Shown: piece by piece, positions 1 through 10,140 of the stretch
How positions within the stretch are numbered: position 1 is the stretch's first letter
How the letters are laid out: every line of letters starts with the position of its first letter
Source of the DNA: Vreelandella neptunia
GTDB lineage: Bacteria; Pseudomonadota; Gammaproteobacteria; Pseudomonadales; Halomonadaceae
Assembly (NCBI RefSeq): GCF_000712975.1
Contig: NZ_JHQL01000002.1
Location: forward strand, 1 to 64,000
Direction: 5' to 3'
Length of the DNA: 64,000 nt
Notes under the pieces: model-generated
What the model saw: the letters and a program-made list of their open reading frames with translations, nothing else
What the model was told of the DNA's origin: nothing
The model's database searches: none
Translations under genes and position numbers: made by a program

Positions 1-1620
1 GTTGGTCGTGTTGGTCGTGACATTTTCATTCGTCGCGAACAGCTGGCTGCCATTGACGGCATCCGTCGATGTCGCGCTTAGGTCACCCGCTTGCACGTTG
101 GTGATCTTGTCACCCCCCACGTCCAGGCCATCCACCGTACTGGTGATCACGGTGTTATTGGTAGCGTCACCAATCGTTACCTGAGTGAACTCAACTTCAT
201 CAGCAGTCGCGACTTCAATCACCTGATCGGCATTGCGGCTTATCTCGATATTCTTGCCATCGATAAACTGAACCGTTTCACCCGGTGCGACGTTATCCGC
301 GGTTTCAGCATTAACCTGAACATCCCAGCCAGCATTGGCAACATTGCTAACGCTTGTCAGCTGCTCCTGTGTCGCTGCTTGGCCACCAGTGTAAGTGGCG
401 TTCGGGTCAAAGGTGGTGTTGGTCAGGCCACTGATCGTGCCGGCATCGCCATCAATCGAGACAGGGTTGGTAGACCCCACACTGAGCACGTCCGCTAGGC
501 CAAGCTGTACACCGTCTGCCGTGGTGGTAGAGGTAACGTTGGCATCACCGTTAACATTAATGGTGTCGCCTAACGCGTACTTGTTCGATGTAGCACCGTC
601 GCCAAAGTTAATGCCTTTGTCGATCTCGGCAGCATTGTTGGTGATGTTGGTCGTGTTGGTCGTGACATTTTCATTCGTCGCGAACAGCTGGCTGCCATTG
701 ACGGCATCCGTCGATGTCGCGCTGAGATCACCCGCTTGCACGTTGGTGATCTTGTCACCCCCTACGTCCAGGCCATCCACCGTACTGGTGATCACAGTGT
801 TATTGGTAGCGTCACCAATCGTTACCTGAGTGAACTCAACTTCGTCAGCAGTCGCAACTTCAATCACCTGATCGGCATTGCGGCTTATCTCGATATTCTT
901 GCCATCGATAAACTGAACCGTTTCACCCGGTGCGACGTTATCCGCGGTTTCAGCATTAACCTGAACATCCCAGCCAGCATTGGCAACATTGCTAACGCTT
1001 GTCAGCTGCTCCTGGGTCGCTGCTTGGCCACCAGTGTAAGTGGCGTTCGGGTCGAAGGTGGTGTTGGTCAGGCCACTGATCGTGCCGGCATCGCCATCAA
1101 TCGAGACAGGGTTGGTAGACCCCACACTGAGCACGTCCGCTAGGCCAAGCTGTACACCGTCTGCCGTGGTGGTAGAGGTAACGTTGGCATCACCGTTAAC
1201 ATTAATGGTGTCGCCTAACGCGTAGTTATTTGACGTCGCACCGTCACCAAAGTTGAGACCTTTATTGATCTCGGTGGTGTTATTCGTCACGTTGGTATTC
1301 GTCGCGAACAGCTGGCTGCCGTTAACGGCGTCCGTCGATGTCGCGCTGAGATCACCCGCTTGCACGTTGGTGATCTTGTCACCCCCCACGTCCAAGCCAT
1401 CCACCGTACTAGTGATAACGGTGTTATTGGTAGCGTCACCAATTGTTACCTGAGTGAACTCAACTTCGTCAGCAGTCGCAACTTCAATCACCTGATCGGC
1501 ATTGCGGCTTATCTCGATATTCTTGCCATCGATAAACTGAACCGTTTCACCCGGTGCGACGTTATCCGCGGTTTCAGCATTAACCTGAACATCCCAGCCG
1601 GTATTCGCTATATTTTCAAC
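1..1620. repeat. Long tandem repeats (645 bp, 624 bp and a partial unit) coding the adhesin stalk
   Basis: The GSQLFAT-coding segment recurs at about 31, 676 and 1300. The first two units are 645 and 624 bp (215 and 208 codons). The shorter one lacks seven codons of a TTNITNN-type coil. The third unit, nearest the head, keeps only the WDVQVN-to-GSQLFAT part. Units are nearly identical over most of their length and diverge only near the coil. Such near-identity suggests recent duplication or gene conversion, and the repeat count may vary between strains or be wrong in short-read assemblies. Confidence 0.9.
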
Positions 1621-4600
1621 AGCGACCAACTGAGCGACGTTAACGGCATCATCTAATTGGGTACCAGCGGCAACGCTAGTGATTTGACGACTACCAATGT
1701 CAACCGCACCAAGAGCGGCAACGGTGCCCGCAATATTAGTCGAATCAGCAACGGTAGCACCGGTGGGAACGTAGCCAGCTACACCTGATTCAACAGTGGC
1801 AGCTGAACCAGCACCCAAGGCTACGCCGTTAACTGCTGTCACGTTCGAACTAAGACCAAGCGCAATGCCATTAGTTGCTGTTGAATCAACCGTCGCTGAA
1901 GTACCAAGAGCAATACCGGCATCAGCATTAGCTTTTGAGCTAGCGCCCAATGCCATGCCGTTTGTTGCTGTTACGTTCGCACTATTACCAAGCGCAATGC
2001 CACTATTTGCTGCCGCATCAACCGCCGCTGAAGCACCAAGAGCAATACCGCCATCAGCAGCAGCACTAGTAAGCGCACCAATTGCTACTGAACCACTTCC
2101 TGGGGAACGCGCATCAAGACCTTGAGCAATGGAGCTATCGCCTTCAGCGATGGCAGGCGCGTAAGCAGCAGGCGAGATGGCAATAGAAGCATTTCCTGTC
2201 GCCTGCGCACCGCCACCAATGGCTGTACCAGTATTGACAGTAGCTCCGCCGACATCTTTTCCGGCTACCGCGTCAAAACCAATGGCTGTTCCAGAGACTA
2301 CCTTTGCGCCTGCACCAACAGCAGTTGAAGCTAAATTATCACCGACTGCATAACCATTGGGGTTAGTAACACCAGTTAGCGCACCAGCAGAAATGGTTGA
2401 AGAACCAGCGTCTGCCCCATCACCGACGGCAACTGCACTCTCCCCTGAAGCGCTTGCATTGGTGCCCGCCGCCAGGGCGTTAACCCCAGAAGCGCCGTCA
2501 TTATTGAAGTTGGCTTGCTGCGTACCGTTATCGTTGACACTGAAGTAGTGGGTTTCGCTGGCCCTTAGCTGCGCGACGTTAACGGCATCATCCAATTCGG
2601 TACCAGCGGCAACGCTAGTGATTTGACGGCTACCGATGTCTACTGCAGCACGTGTTGCGATCGTGCCTGCAACATTAGCTGATTCAGTAGCAGTGGCGCC
2701 AGCGGGAACGTAGCCTGCTACGTTTGCTGCTATCGTGGCCTTTGAACCACTACCCAAAGCAACACCGCCAAAAGCCGTCACTTCAGTGTTAGTCCCCAAT
2801 GCCGTGGCTCCCGAACGGTTGGCAAGGGCATTTTTGCCTAGCGCTACACCAGCTTCAGCATAAGGGGTGGGTAATAATGTTGTATCTGTATTATTATTGT
2901 CTACGCGCCAAGTGGCTTGCGCACCATCACCGACGGCAGTACCACCATTAGCTGCAACAGTGGGGTCGGTGGGATCATTACCAATGGCAACGGAACCTGT
3001 TGCTCGGCTGCCTGAGCCCAGCGCCATGGCATTTTTACCCGTGGCTTGCGCGCCGGTACCCATGGCGATGGTGTTTTCAACCGAGGCAAGGCTTTCCTTA
3101 CCAATAGCAATACCATTATTGCCCTGTACATTGGCAAAATCGCCTAGCGCAATGGCGCTATTGGCAGAGCCAGTTGCATCGCCATTGGTATCATAGGTAC
3201 CCACCTTGGCATCCTGGCCAAGGGCGATACTTCTCTCACCTGATACTTGGGACTGACGACCCATAGCGATGGAGTGCTTGCCATCCACAAGCGTGGTAGC
3301 ACCCAACGCAATCGCAGAAGTAGAAGCCAGGGTTGTGGTTGCATTTGTGCCAGCGGCTATAGAAGAATTCCCTTCTGCCTTTGCAGGCCAGTATTCAGCG
3401 CCTGACAACGCAATAGCGGCATTACCTGCTTGCGCACCACCGCCAACCGCCGTGCCTGTAACAAGTCCGCCAGTTGAGTCACCTACCTTTGCATTAGCCC
3501 CGATGGCGGTTCCAGACGTGGCCTCTGCACCGGCACCCAGCGCGACTGATTGCATTAAAAACTCGGGCCCTGCAATCGGCGGGCTAAAACGCGACTCGGC
3601 TTTCGCATTATGCCCAATGGCAATTGCGCCTCCTGAATTTGCCGTCGCAAAAACCCCCAAGGCAATCGTCTGTTCATCTTGTGCGGTACTGTTCCGCCCG
3701 ATAGCGACTGACTCAGAGCCTATGGCTTTAGCGGTGCTACCTAGGGCTACAGTACGTTCAGACGACGCTGCAGCATTAGGACCTATAGCAATCGCTCTCT
3801 CTTTCGTCGCATCTGAGAAACCCAAGGCAATAGAGCTGTTACCGCTGGCAGTAGCATCAATGCCAACAGCAAGGGAATTCACTCCACTTGCAATGGAAGA
3901 AACATCTCTATTCCCGCCAATAGAGATGGCGTTCGCTGCAGTCGCTTTTGCGCCTGCCCCTACTGCAGTGGAAGTAACACGAGCTGCTTGCGCTTGTACC
4001 CCTATCGCTACACCACCAGTGGGAACATCAACTGATGCCAATGGCGGTTCGTTTTCTCCCACCTTAGCACCAGCACCAATGGCAACACCTCCATTTCCAT
4101 TCTCGTAAGCCTTGGCATTAACACCCAAGACGATGGACTGATCGCCTACAGACAACGCATTCCTACCAACCGCGATGGATGACACCCCTAATGCCCTTGT
4201 CGTTTCACCTGCAACGCTAGACCCGCCACCAATGGCAATTGAGTAGTCAGCGCCACCTTCTGCTCTGGCCCCTATTGCAACAGCGCGGTTAAAGTTTGCT
4301 CTGGACTGAGCACCCAAGGCGGTAGCAAAATTCCCTGCTTGCGCATTAAAGCCAAGTGCTGCCCCACCTGCATTGGATCTTGAAAACGAGCCAACCGCTG
4401 TTGCAGCCAACGAACCAGTACCTGATGAGCCGCACCCAGCAATCGTTGAATAAGTTCCACTACCATCTATGGGGTTACCCGCTAAACCGTAAGCCGTCCC
4501 ATCAACTGTCCCCGTGTTAGCATTACTACAATTAGCAGCGCCGGCAAAAACTCTTGCATCCACATCGGTAATGGAGAATGGCAGTGAGGCAAGTGCCACA

Positions 4601-4773
4601 GCAATAACGGCTGGGCGCAACAAGGCAGAAATACTGGAGGAGGTTTGCGGCGCTGGCAGTTGGCCAACGAGCCCTTGCCGGGTGGCGGCTTTATCACGGC
4701 TGCGGGCCGCTTCAGAAGTTACCACTAACCGGCCAAGCGTACGGTTCCAGATTAAGCGAAATACGTTATTCAT
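1..4773 (-). CDS. Trimeric autotransporter adhesin (YadA/Hia type), N-terminal 1591 codons, 3' end beyond window
   Basis: The frame is open from an ATG at 4773 to the left edge with no stop. A GGAG ribosome site lies at 4783-4786. The protein begins with an extended signal peptide region (MNNVFRLIWNRTLGRLVV, then SEAARSR) typical of type V secretion adhesins, a hydrophobic core at about residues 50-66 and likely cleavage after Ala73. Residues about 110-1040 are a YadA-like head: many 14-residue repeats of the form SxAxGxxAxAxG, with two neck motifs (DAVNVAQL) near residues 730 and 1045. The rest is a stalk of long repeats ending in DAVNGSQLFAT necks. The C-terminal membrane anchor is not in the window. 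Role by family: surface trimeric adhesin for attachment or biofilm. The ligand is unknown. Confidence 0.93.
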   Translation of the reverse strand, partial: MNNVFRLIWNRTLGRLVVTSEAARSRDKAATRQGLVGQLPAPQTSSSISALLRPAVIAVALASLPFSITDVDARVFAGAANCSNANTGTVDGTAYGLAGNPIDGSGTYSTIAGCGSSGTGSLAATAVGSFSRSNAGGAALGFNAQAGNFATALGAQSRANFNRAVAIGARAEGGADYSIAIGGGSSVAGETTRALGVSSIAVGRNALSVGDQSIVLGVNAKAYENGNGGVAIGAGAKVGENEPPLASVDVPTGGVAIGVQAQAARVTSTAVGAGAKATAANAISIGGNRDVSSIASGVNSLAVGIDATASGNSSIALGFSDATKERAIAIGPNAAASSERTVALGSTAKAIGSESVAIGRNSTAQDEQTIALGVFATANSGGAIAIGHNAKAESRFSPPIAGPEFLMQSVALGAGAEATSGTAIGANAKVGDSTGGLVTGTAVGGGAQAGNAAIALSGAEYWPAKAEGNSSIAAGTNATTTLASTSAIALGATTLVDGKHSIAMGRQSQVSGERSIALGQDAKVGTYDTNGDATGSANSAIALGDFANVQGNNGIAIGKESLASVENTIAMGTGAQATGKNAMALGSGSRATGSVAIGNDPTDPTVAANGGTAVGDGAQATWRVDNNNTDTTLLPTPYAEAGVALGKNALANRSGATALGTNTEVTAFGGVALGSGSKATIAANVAGYVPAGATATESANVAGTIATRAAVDIGSRQITSVAAGTELDDAVNVAQLRASETHYFSVNDNGTQQANFNNDGASGVNALAAGTNASASGESAVAVGDGADAGSSTISAGALTGVTNPNGYAVGDNLASTAVGAGAKVVSGTAIGFDAVAGKDVGGATVNTGTAIGGGAQATGNASIAISPAAYAPAIAEGDSSIAQGLDARSPGSGSVAIGALTSAAADGGIALGASAAVDAAANSGIALGNSANVTATNGMALGASSKANADAGIALGTSATVDSTATNGIALGLSSNVTAVNGVALGAGSAATVESGVAGYVPTGATVADSTNIAGTVAALGAVDIGSRQITSVAAGTQLDDAVNVAQLVAVENIANTGWDVQVNAETADNVAPGETVQFIDGKNIEISRNADQVIEVATADEVEFTQVTIGDATNNTVITSTVDGLDVGGDKITNVQAGDLSATSTDAVNGSQLFATNTNVTNNTTEINKGLNFGDGATSNNYALGDTINVNGDANVTSTTTADGVQLGLADVLSVGSTNPVSIDGDAGTISGLTNTTFDPNATYTGGQAATQEQLTSVSNVANAGWDVQVNAETADNVAPGETVQFIDGKNIEISRNADQVIEVATADEVEFTQVTIGDATNNTVITSTVDGLDVGGDKITNVQAGDLSATSTDAVNGSQLFATNENVTTNTTNITNNAAEIDKGINFGDGATSNKYALGDTINVNGDANVTSTTTADGVQLGLADVLSVGSTNPVSIDGDAGTISGLTNTTFDPNATYTGGQAATQEQLTSVSNVANAGWDVQVNAETADNVAPGETVQFIDGKNIEISRNADQVIEVATADEVEFTQVTIGDATNNTVITSTVDGLDVGGDKITNVQAGDLSATSTDAVNGSQLFATNENVTTNTTN

Positions 4774-6228
4774 TGCTTAGAACTCCACTAACTGTTCAGT
4801 GAGGAGGCGCATTTACCTCGCACAACTATCTTTCCCTTGGCCATTTCGGTGTGGTGCTGAAGCGTTGAGGCGTAACACCTCACCTGGCAACATCCATCCG
4901 ACCGGGCAACCACTGACTACCAACGCGCAGAGCCACCTGAGTAAGCAACACTGCACTGCGTGATATGCGGTTTCCAAAGCACTAACGCCCCTGTGTTAAA
5001 ACACAGAAGTTAGTTAATACCGTTCAAGGCGTTTATTTAGTGGGTTCATTCTCGTACTTAGATTAGTGCTAACTCAATACAGTGAAATTATTGTTCATAT
5101 TTAACCAAGATATACACAATTATTAACAAACACATAAAAACATTATTTAACCTTTATTAGAATAATAAAAATAAAAACACTCATAGATATTTAAAAAATA
5201 GTTATAAAAAACTTCATTTCGATAAAAAATCGCGAGAAAATACCAGTAAAATATTACAAAGAGTTAAATAATCACCTCAAACTGGTTGCAGAACTCAAAT
5301 ACAACACTGTCTTTGGCAGTGCCTTTTTAATTTAGAAACACTGTTTTAATATTTAATGATTATTTATAGTTTTATTTTCTGCCCTACCATACTCTCAGAT
5401 TAACTATTGTTCACAAACAAGTTCTGTGCTGAAACAGTAAAACGGCTTTCACTACTGCTATCACAGCGTGGTGGATTTCTTAACTCTAATTGTGTGGATA
5501 AAATCAAGCAGTCACAGACCATGGACAATCACTGATGTCACCTCCATTAACGCACTCAATGAATGGTGCTATCATGCCATAATCAGCTGCTGGGTAACCT
5601 TTAGTGTCCATCGTTTGGATTAATTAAGGTATTATATTTCTAATTTAGATAGCTTGCTTAGCGCTAGTTCTATTTCCGTCACGCTCCTCTTACACCAATA
5701 GAGCGAATGTTAAGCAACGCAATTTTTTGACAGTACTTAACATTTGAAAGCATAAAGGTTAGCTTACTCACCGTTTGATATTTGCATGATCTTAATTTGA
5801 AAAATTGTTGCTCGATTTTTTGGGAGAAATCTGCGACAACTATAGTACTAGCGTTTTACTACTAGGCGGGCTTAATTTTTCGATAGTTTATCCTTAAGAT
5901 AACGCACGGAAACCGTCTATCTTATGGTCGGCTTTTCTACAAGCACGCTAACAAAATTGCAGTTGAACTGATGTTTAATCACTAAAATAAACCATTTTCA
6001 ACGATAAATGAGCAGATTAGTAATTTTATCTTATTGTTACATTAAGACGAGCCACCCTATGATTCAGATAACACAAACGACTAATTAACAGAACTATCTG
6101 CGCTTGTATTGCTGATATCGAGGAAAACATATCGGACGACCGCACTTTTGTTCTCGTTGAACTCTATGGATAGACCTACACAGCATGCTGCTTACTTTCA
6201 CTGACAAGACACGACTTGGATATGGCCT
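4774..6228. promoter_or_regulatory. AT-rich 1.45-kb intergenic region between adhesin and response regulator
   Basis: No convincing coding frame exists on either strand. The stretch from about 5040 to 6110 is markedly AT-rich compared with the flanking genes. It holds a 7-bp-arm palindrome, CTGTGTTAAAACACAG, at 4991-5006, about 220 bp upstream of the adhesin start. A weak hairpin (5305-5321) followed by five T lies further up. Inference: it carries both divergent promoters and may be a target for H-NS-like silencing or for the neighbouring regulator. Confidence 0.5.
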
Positions 6229-6969
6229 ATGCGTATTGCAATAGTAGAAGATGAGAAGGTGGGTTCAGAGCGCATTGAAAAGGCGCTTTTGGATGGGTTT
6301 GCCGAACGAGGCATCGAAGCTAATATCTTCTCCTTTGAAACCAGTAAAGCCTTCATACATACCGCCAGTCGTAACACGTTCGACTTGGTGGTGCTTGATT
6401 GGCACTTGCCTGATGGAACAGGCATCGCTCTGCTCAACTGGATGAAAACGTATCTGCAGATCCTTCCTGCCGTCATTATGGTTACCCTGAGGCAGGAGGA
6501 AGTAGATGTCATTCAGGCGTTGAATGCAGGTGCTGATGACTTTATTAGCAAGCCTTTCAGACCCCGTGAGCTTGCTGCAAGAGCCTATGCTTCCACACGC
6601 CGCCACTCATTACGCACACCTAGCGTGGCGCAACAGCAAGCACTTGAATTTGGCCGTATTAAGCTGAATGCCAACCGTGAAACGGCTTATGTAGACGGTG
6701 AAGAAGTGACGTTGACTCGGCAGGAATTTCGTTTGGCATTCCTTCTACTCAACCAGCTTGGCAGTCCGCTTTCACGCTCTTACTTATATGAATATGTTTG
6801 GGGGAAAAGTGACCCGCCGGGCACACGCACGCTAGATGTCCACATACACCGGGTACGCAAAAAACTGAATCTAACTTCAGAATTTGGCTGGAATCTTGTT
6901 TCAGTTTATGGATATGGCTACCGACTACAGGCGCTTGACGAAATGACTGAGGCAACCGTAAGCAAATAG
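6229..6969 (+). CDS. OmpR/PhoB-family response regulator, orphan
   Basis: This is a 246-residue two-domain regulator. The receiver domain (1-120) has the acidic pair E7/D8, phosphoacceptor D57 in VVLDWHLPDG, T86 and K108 in SKPF. The C-terminal winged helix (about 145-235) ends with the usual VRKKL...VYGYGYRL pattern. It should bind DNA as a phosphorylated dimer. No histidine kinase is adjacent, so its sensor is elsewhere or it is an orphan. It is transcribed away from the giant adhesin gene across a long AT-rich region, which makes the adhesin its most obvious candidate target (inference). The ribosome site is weak. A strong hairpin follows the gene. Confidence 0.92.
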   Translation: MRIAIVEDEKVGSERIEKALLDGFAERGIEANIFSFETSKAFIHTASRNTFDLVVLDWHLPDGTGIALLNWMKTYLQILPAVIMVTLRQEEVDVIQALNAGADDFISKPFRPRELAARAYASTRRHSLRTPSVAQQQALEFGRIKLNANRETAYVDGEEVTLTRQEFRLAFLLLNQLGSPLSRSYLYEYVWGKSDPPGTRTLDVHIHRVRKKLNLTSEFGWNLVSVYGYGYRLQALDEMTEATVSK

Positions 6970-7018
6970 AGGGGCTATTGAGCTATTGAATTGAGGGCGA
7001 AAGCCATTACACAATAGC

Positions 7019-7058
7019 AAAAAACCCGCTTTGGAAATTGATTTCCTAAGCGGGTTTT
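7019..7058. terminator. Bidirectional rho-independent terminator
   Basis: Inverted repeat AAAACCCGCTT...AAGCGGGTTTT (7021-7031 and 7048-7058) with an inner GGAAAT/ATTTCC extension. It lies between the convergent response regulator and purC genes. A runs and T runs on both sides allow use in both directions. Confidence 0.85.
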
Positions 7059-7095
7059 GCTGTTAAAGCCACTCAACCATGGGGGGCTATGCTAT

Positions 7096-7809
7096 TCAGT
7101 CAATATGAATACCAATGCGCCGAGCGACTTCCTCATAAGCCTCAATGACGCCTCCCAACCCTTGGCGGAAACGGTCTTTATCAAGTTTCTCACGGGTGTT
7201 GGCATCCCATAGACGGCAACCATCCGGAGAGAATTCATCGCCGAGTACAACCTCGCCTTTAAAGATGCCAAACTCTAGCTTGTAATCGACAAGCAAAATA
7301 TCACCTTCGGCAAATAGCTGCTTGAGGACATGGTTCACTTTAAAAGTGAGTGTCTTCATTTTTGCCAGTTGCTCTGGGGTTGCCCAACCAAAGGTTTCTG
7401 CTAGCGACTCATTAATCATTGGGTCGCCTTTTTCATCATTCTTTAAGAACAGCTCAAAGGTCGGAGGAGACAGTGCCATCCCCTCTTCAACGCCCAACCG
7501 TTTAACCAAACCGCCAGCCGCAATGTTGCGTACTACACATTCAACAGGAATCATCTGCATATTTTTTACTAAGCTTTCGTTATCCGAAAGCTGTTTTTCA
7601 AAATGCGTAGGGATTCCCGCTTCTTGTAGACGTTGCATAATGTATGCGTTAAAGATGTTGTTCACCTTGCCTTTACGGGCCAGTGACTCTTTCTTTTTGC
7701 CATCAAACGCGCTGGTATCATCACGAAAATGCAGTACCAACAAATCTGGATCGTCGGTGGTATAAACAGATTTTGCTTTACCAGCATAGAGCTCTTGGCG
7801 CTTTTCCAT
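7096..7809 (-). CDS. purC: Phosphoribosylaminoimidazole-succinocarboxamide synthase (SAICAR synthetase)
   Basis: This cytosolic purine enzyme joins CAIR and aspartate with ATP to make SAICAR. The 237-residue length equals that of the E. coli enzyme. Visible motifs are [12 protein letters not shown] (28-39), the substrate loop VECVVRN (89-95) and VDYKLEFG (174-181). A GGAG site precedes the ATG. It is the last gene of a dapA-bamC-purC run, 31 bp after bamC, the order known from E. coli. Confidence 0.97.
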   Translation of the reverse strand: MEKRQELYAGKAKSVYTTDDPDLLVLHFRDDTSAFDGKKKESLARKGKVNNIFNAYIMQRLQEAGIPTHFEKQLSDNESLVKNMQMIPVECVVRNIAAGGLVKRLGVEEGMALSPPTFELFLKNDEKGDPMINESLAETFGWATPEQLAKMKTLTFKVNHVLKQLFAEGDILLVDYKLEFGIFKGEVVLGDEFSPDGCRLWDANTREKLDKDRFRQGLGGVIEAYEEVARRIGIHID

Positions 7810-7840
7810 GGGGACTCCGAAAAGGTTACAAAATTAGACG

Positions 7841-8836
7841 TTAACGTAGATAGCCGGAGACACGCTCAAGCAGCTCGCGCTGATCATCAGCACTAAAGCT
7901 ACGTTCACTGGCATTAATGGCGCGCAGAATCGTCTTATCACCGTTAGGCTGAAGAGCAAGACGAATTTGCTGTGACATACGGCGTACATCGGGGCTAAAG
8001 ACGATCTGCAGTGGATTACGTCCCCGCTCTGTCTCCGTCATATACTCAACCAAAAACTCATAATTATCAGCGGAAGTTGCTAATAAGTCACGTTCGCCCT
8101 CTACACTAAAATCAAGTTCCAGATAATGATCAAGTTCCGCCCAAACACGATCTATCGGTTGAGGAATTACCACTTCCCACTCGTCGCCTTGCTGTTGCAA
8201 CTGAGGCGTTTGCTGTTCTGCAAGTCGTTGAGCTGTCCAAGAAGAAGCGCTAGCGGTGGCACTACGTGCACCTAGGTACTGTTCTAACGCGTCAAGACAT
8301 GCTGCTACGCTTTGCCCTGATTGTTCGCAGCGTACCTCACTACTGCCCGACCTCAACGCACTCTGCAGCGTCAATGTGGCTTGCGAGGTCACTATAACGC
8401 CTTGGCTTGCATTACTTTGCTGTACACCTAGCTGGCGACTACGCGCAAACGCTTCTAACTGTGGCCAAACGGCTCCCGTGTCTGCCGCGACTACTAGCCA
8501 TGTCTGGTTACCTACCTGACGACGCTCTACGAACTCTGGTTCTAAGCCACTGCCAATCGCTAATGACGGAGGCGCAGAAATCTCAGCGGCCTGTTGAGGA
8601 CGCGTATCTTGTGCAGTAACTTGCGGCACAGGCATAGCATCGCGGTAACGCTGGGTATTGCGCGTGTCAGGAAGTACTAGGGGGGGCGCTGGGGCGGCTT
8701 CAGTGTAGTCTAAATTGCGGTCATGGTAGTAACCATCGCGCGAGCATCCGGCAAGTACAACAGCTGTTGCGAGTGCCAGCGGTATCCATTTAAGCGCACG
8801 TTTTTCAAGCAAGCGTTTTTCAAGAACAGGGCGCAT
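7841..8836 (-). CDS. bamC: Outer membrane protein assembly factor BamC (lipoprotein)
   Basis: BamC is a lipoprotein subunit of the BAM complex that inserts beta-barrel proteins in the outer membrane. The 331-residue protein has a basic N terminus, a hydrophobic stretch and lipobox LAGC with the lipidated Cys at residue 31. A proline-rich unstructured segment follows (about 45-90), then two helix-grip domains. Length and position between dapA and purC match the family. AAGGTGG precedes the start. Sequence between BamC homologues is generally poorly conserved, so the call leans on context as well as architecture. Confidence 0.9.
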   Translation of the reverse strand: MRPVLEKRLLEKRALKWIPLALATAVVLAGCSRDGYYHDRNLDYTEAAPAPPLVLPDTRNTQRYRDAMPVPQVTAQDTRPQQAAEISAPPSLAIGSGLEPEFVERRQVGNQTWLVVAADTGAVWPQLEAFARSRQLGVQQSNASQGVIVTSQATLTLQSALRSGSSEVRCEQSGQSVAACLDALEQYLGARSATASASSWTAQRLAEQQTPQLQQQGDEWEVVIPQPIDRVWAELDHYLELDFSVEGERDLLATSADNYEFLVEYMTETERGRNPLQIVFSPDVRRMSQQIRLALQPNGDKTILRAINASERSFSADDQRELLERVSGYLR

Positions 8837-8915
8837 CGAGCCACCTTAACAGTCAACAGATCGAGTACCCGGCGAGTCAACAACGACCACCGGGTAACAG
8901 AGGGGTTGCGTCGAA

Positions 8916-9800
8916 TTACTCCTCTACGACGCCCGCCAACTGCAGCGCTTCACTCACAGTGGCGTGGTACTTTTCAGACAACCAAGTTAACGGCAGACGA
9001 ATCCCTGCGTCCATATACCCCATGCGATGCAGTGCCCACTTAACTGGGATTGGGTTAGCTTCGATGCCTAAATTAGTATGTAACGGCATCAAACGCGTAT
9101 TAATTTGGTGCGCTTTGTCTGCATCACCGGCCACTGCTGCAGCACATAAATCATGCATTGCTTTAGGCGCTACGTTCGCAGTAACGGAAATATCACCGTG
9201 GCCACCCATCAACATAAAATCACAGGCAGTGGCATCGTCTCCGGAGTAGAGCATAAAATCGCTGCCCTTCAAGCGAGTAATTAGATCCTCGGCACGCTCA
9301 AGGTTCCCCGTCGCATCTTTCAAACCAATGATATTTTTCACTTCTGCCAAGCGCACTACCGTTTCATTGTAGAGATCAGAGCAGGTACGACCAGGAACGT
9401 TGTACAGAATTACTGGAAGATTACTGCCTTCAGCAACGGCTTTAAAGTGTTGGTATAGCCCTTCTTGGGTCGGCTTATTGTAGTAAGGGCACACCGATAG
9501 GCAATAGTCTGCGCCCACTTCACTGGCATAGCGTGCCAGCTCAACCGCCTCTGATGTGGCGTTAGCCCCGGTGCCGGCAATCACTGGAATTCGGCCATTC
9601 ACCTCTTCTACCACGCTGCGAATCACATCGAAGTGCTCGGCAAATGACATGGTAGTAGGCTCGCCGGTGGTACCCGCTGCAACGATGGCATCAGTGCCAT
9701 TATCGAGGTGGAAGTTCACCAGACGACGAAGCGCCTCCCAGTCGATGTCGCCATTGATCTTCATCGGCGTCGCCAGGGCGACAATGCTGCCTGTGATCAT
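8916..9800 (-). CDS. dapA: 4-hydroxy-tetrahydrodipicolinate synthase
   Basis: This enzyme condenses pyruvate and aspartate semialdehyde, the first step towards diaminopimelate and lysine. I start it at the ATG at 9800 ([13 protein letters not shown]), giving 294 residues. The five-codon-longer GTG frame begins inside the ribosome site GTGAGGA and is unlikely. With this start, catalytic Lys161 (GLKDATG) and Tyr133 (LYNVPGR) carry the same numbers as in E. coli DapA, which supports the choice. The TTGEPTTM loop is also present. bamC follows after 79 bp. Confidence 0.97.
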   Translation of the reverse strand: MITGSIVALATPMKINGDIDWEALRRLVNFHLDNGTDAIVAAGTTGEPTTMSFAEHFDVIRSVVEEVNGRIPVIAGTGANATSEAVELARYASEVGADYCLSVCPYYNKPTQEGLYQHFKAVAEGSNLPVILYNVPGRTCSDLYNETVVRLAEVKNIIGLKDATGNLERAEDLITRLKGSDFMLYSGDDATACDFMLMGGHGDISVTANVAPKAMHDLCAAAVAGDADKAHQINTRLMPLHTNLGIEANPIPVKWALHRMGYMDAGIRLPLTWLSEKYHATVSEALQLAGVVEE

Positions 9801-10140
9801 CCGCTTGTTCCTCACCTACAAAATTATAAAATTACGCGGCAAACGATATTCATTCAAAGAAATCGAGTAGCCACGACCATTAGCCTGGGTATCGCATGGG
9901 CATACATTGAGCATACATAGTGGGGCAATTCGACTAGCTGCCATTTTATGCCTTTCGCCTTCTGCTGTGCTCCAAGGGGTTCTACAAAAAACAAATGGTA
10001 CTCAGGCGACTCGAACCTGTACAGCGCAAAGCACTGAGAGTTTTTATAGCCCTTCGCTATTAGGCGCTTATTCGCTTTGACATAAGCGCGTTACTTGCGT
10101 GTAATCAACTCACTATATTATCCCATTAAAGGAGCTTTAC
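9801..10140. promoter_or_regulatory. Divergent intergenic region dapA/bcp with inverted repeat
   Basis: 340 bp without a gene. An inverted repeat GCGCTTAT...ATAAGCGC spans 10064-10089, about 50 bp upstream of bcp. It is not followed by T residues, so it is not a simple terminator. Weak sigma-70-like hexamers (TTACTT and TATATT, 17 bp apart, 10091-10119) could serve bcp. gcvR, which sits between dapA and bcp in E. coli, is absent here. Confidence 0.4.

Noticed and set aside
395-829. Plus-strand open frames opposite the adhesin (also 3269-4108 and others up to 4780)
   Set aside because: They are antisense to the repeat-coding adhesin frame, echo its 645-bp period, and have no ribosome sites or family features.
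1-1620. Repeats considered as a CRISPR array or mobile element
   Set aside because: Unit length is over 600 bp, the repeats are translated in frame, and there are no spacers or transposase.
5305-5327. Hairpin CACTG/CAGTG followed by T residues upstream of the adhesin
   Set aside because: Only 5 bp of stem and no gene upstream on that strand. Mentioned only as part of the intergenic region.
9990-10040. Minus-strand T-arm-like sequence GGTTCGAGTC near the dapA/bcp gap
   Set aside because: The flanking arms do not pair as a T stem and no anticodon or acceptor stem can be drawn. Not a tRNA or clear tRNA remnant.
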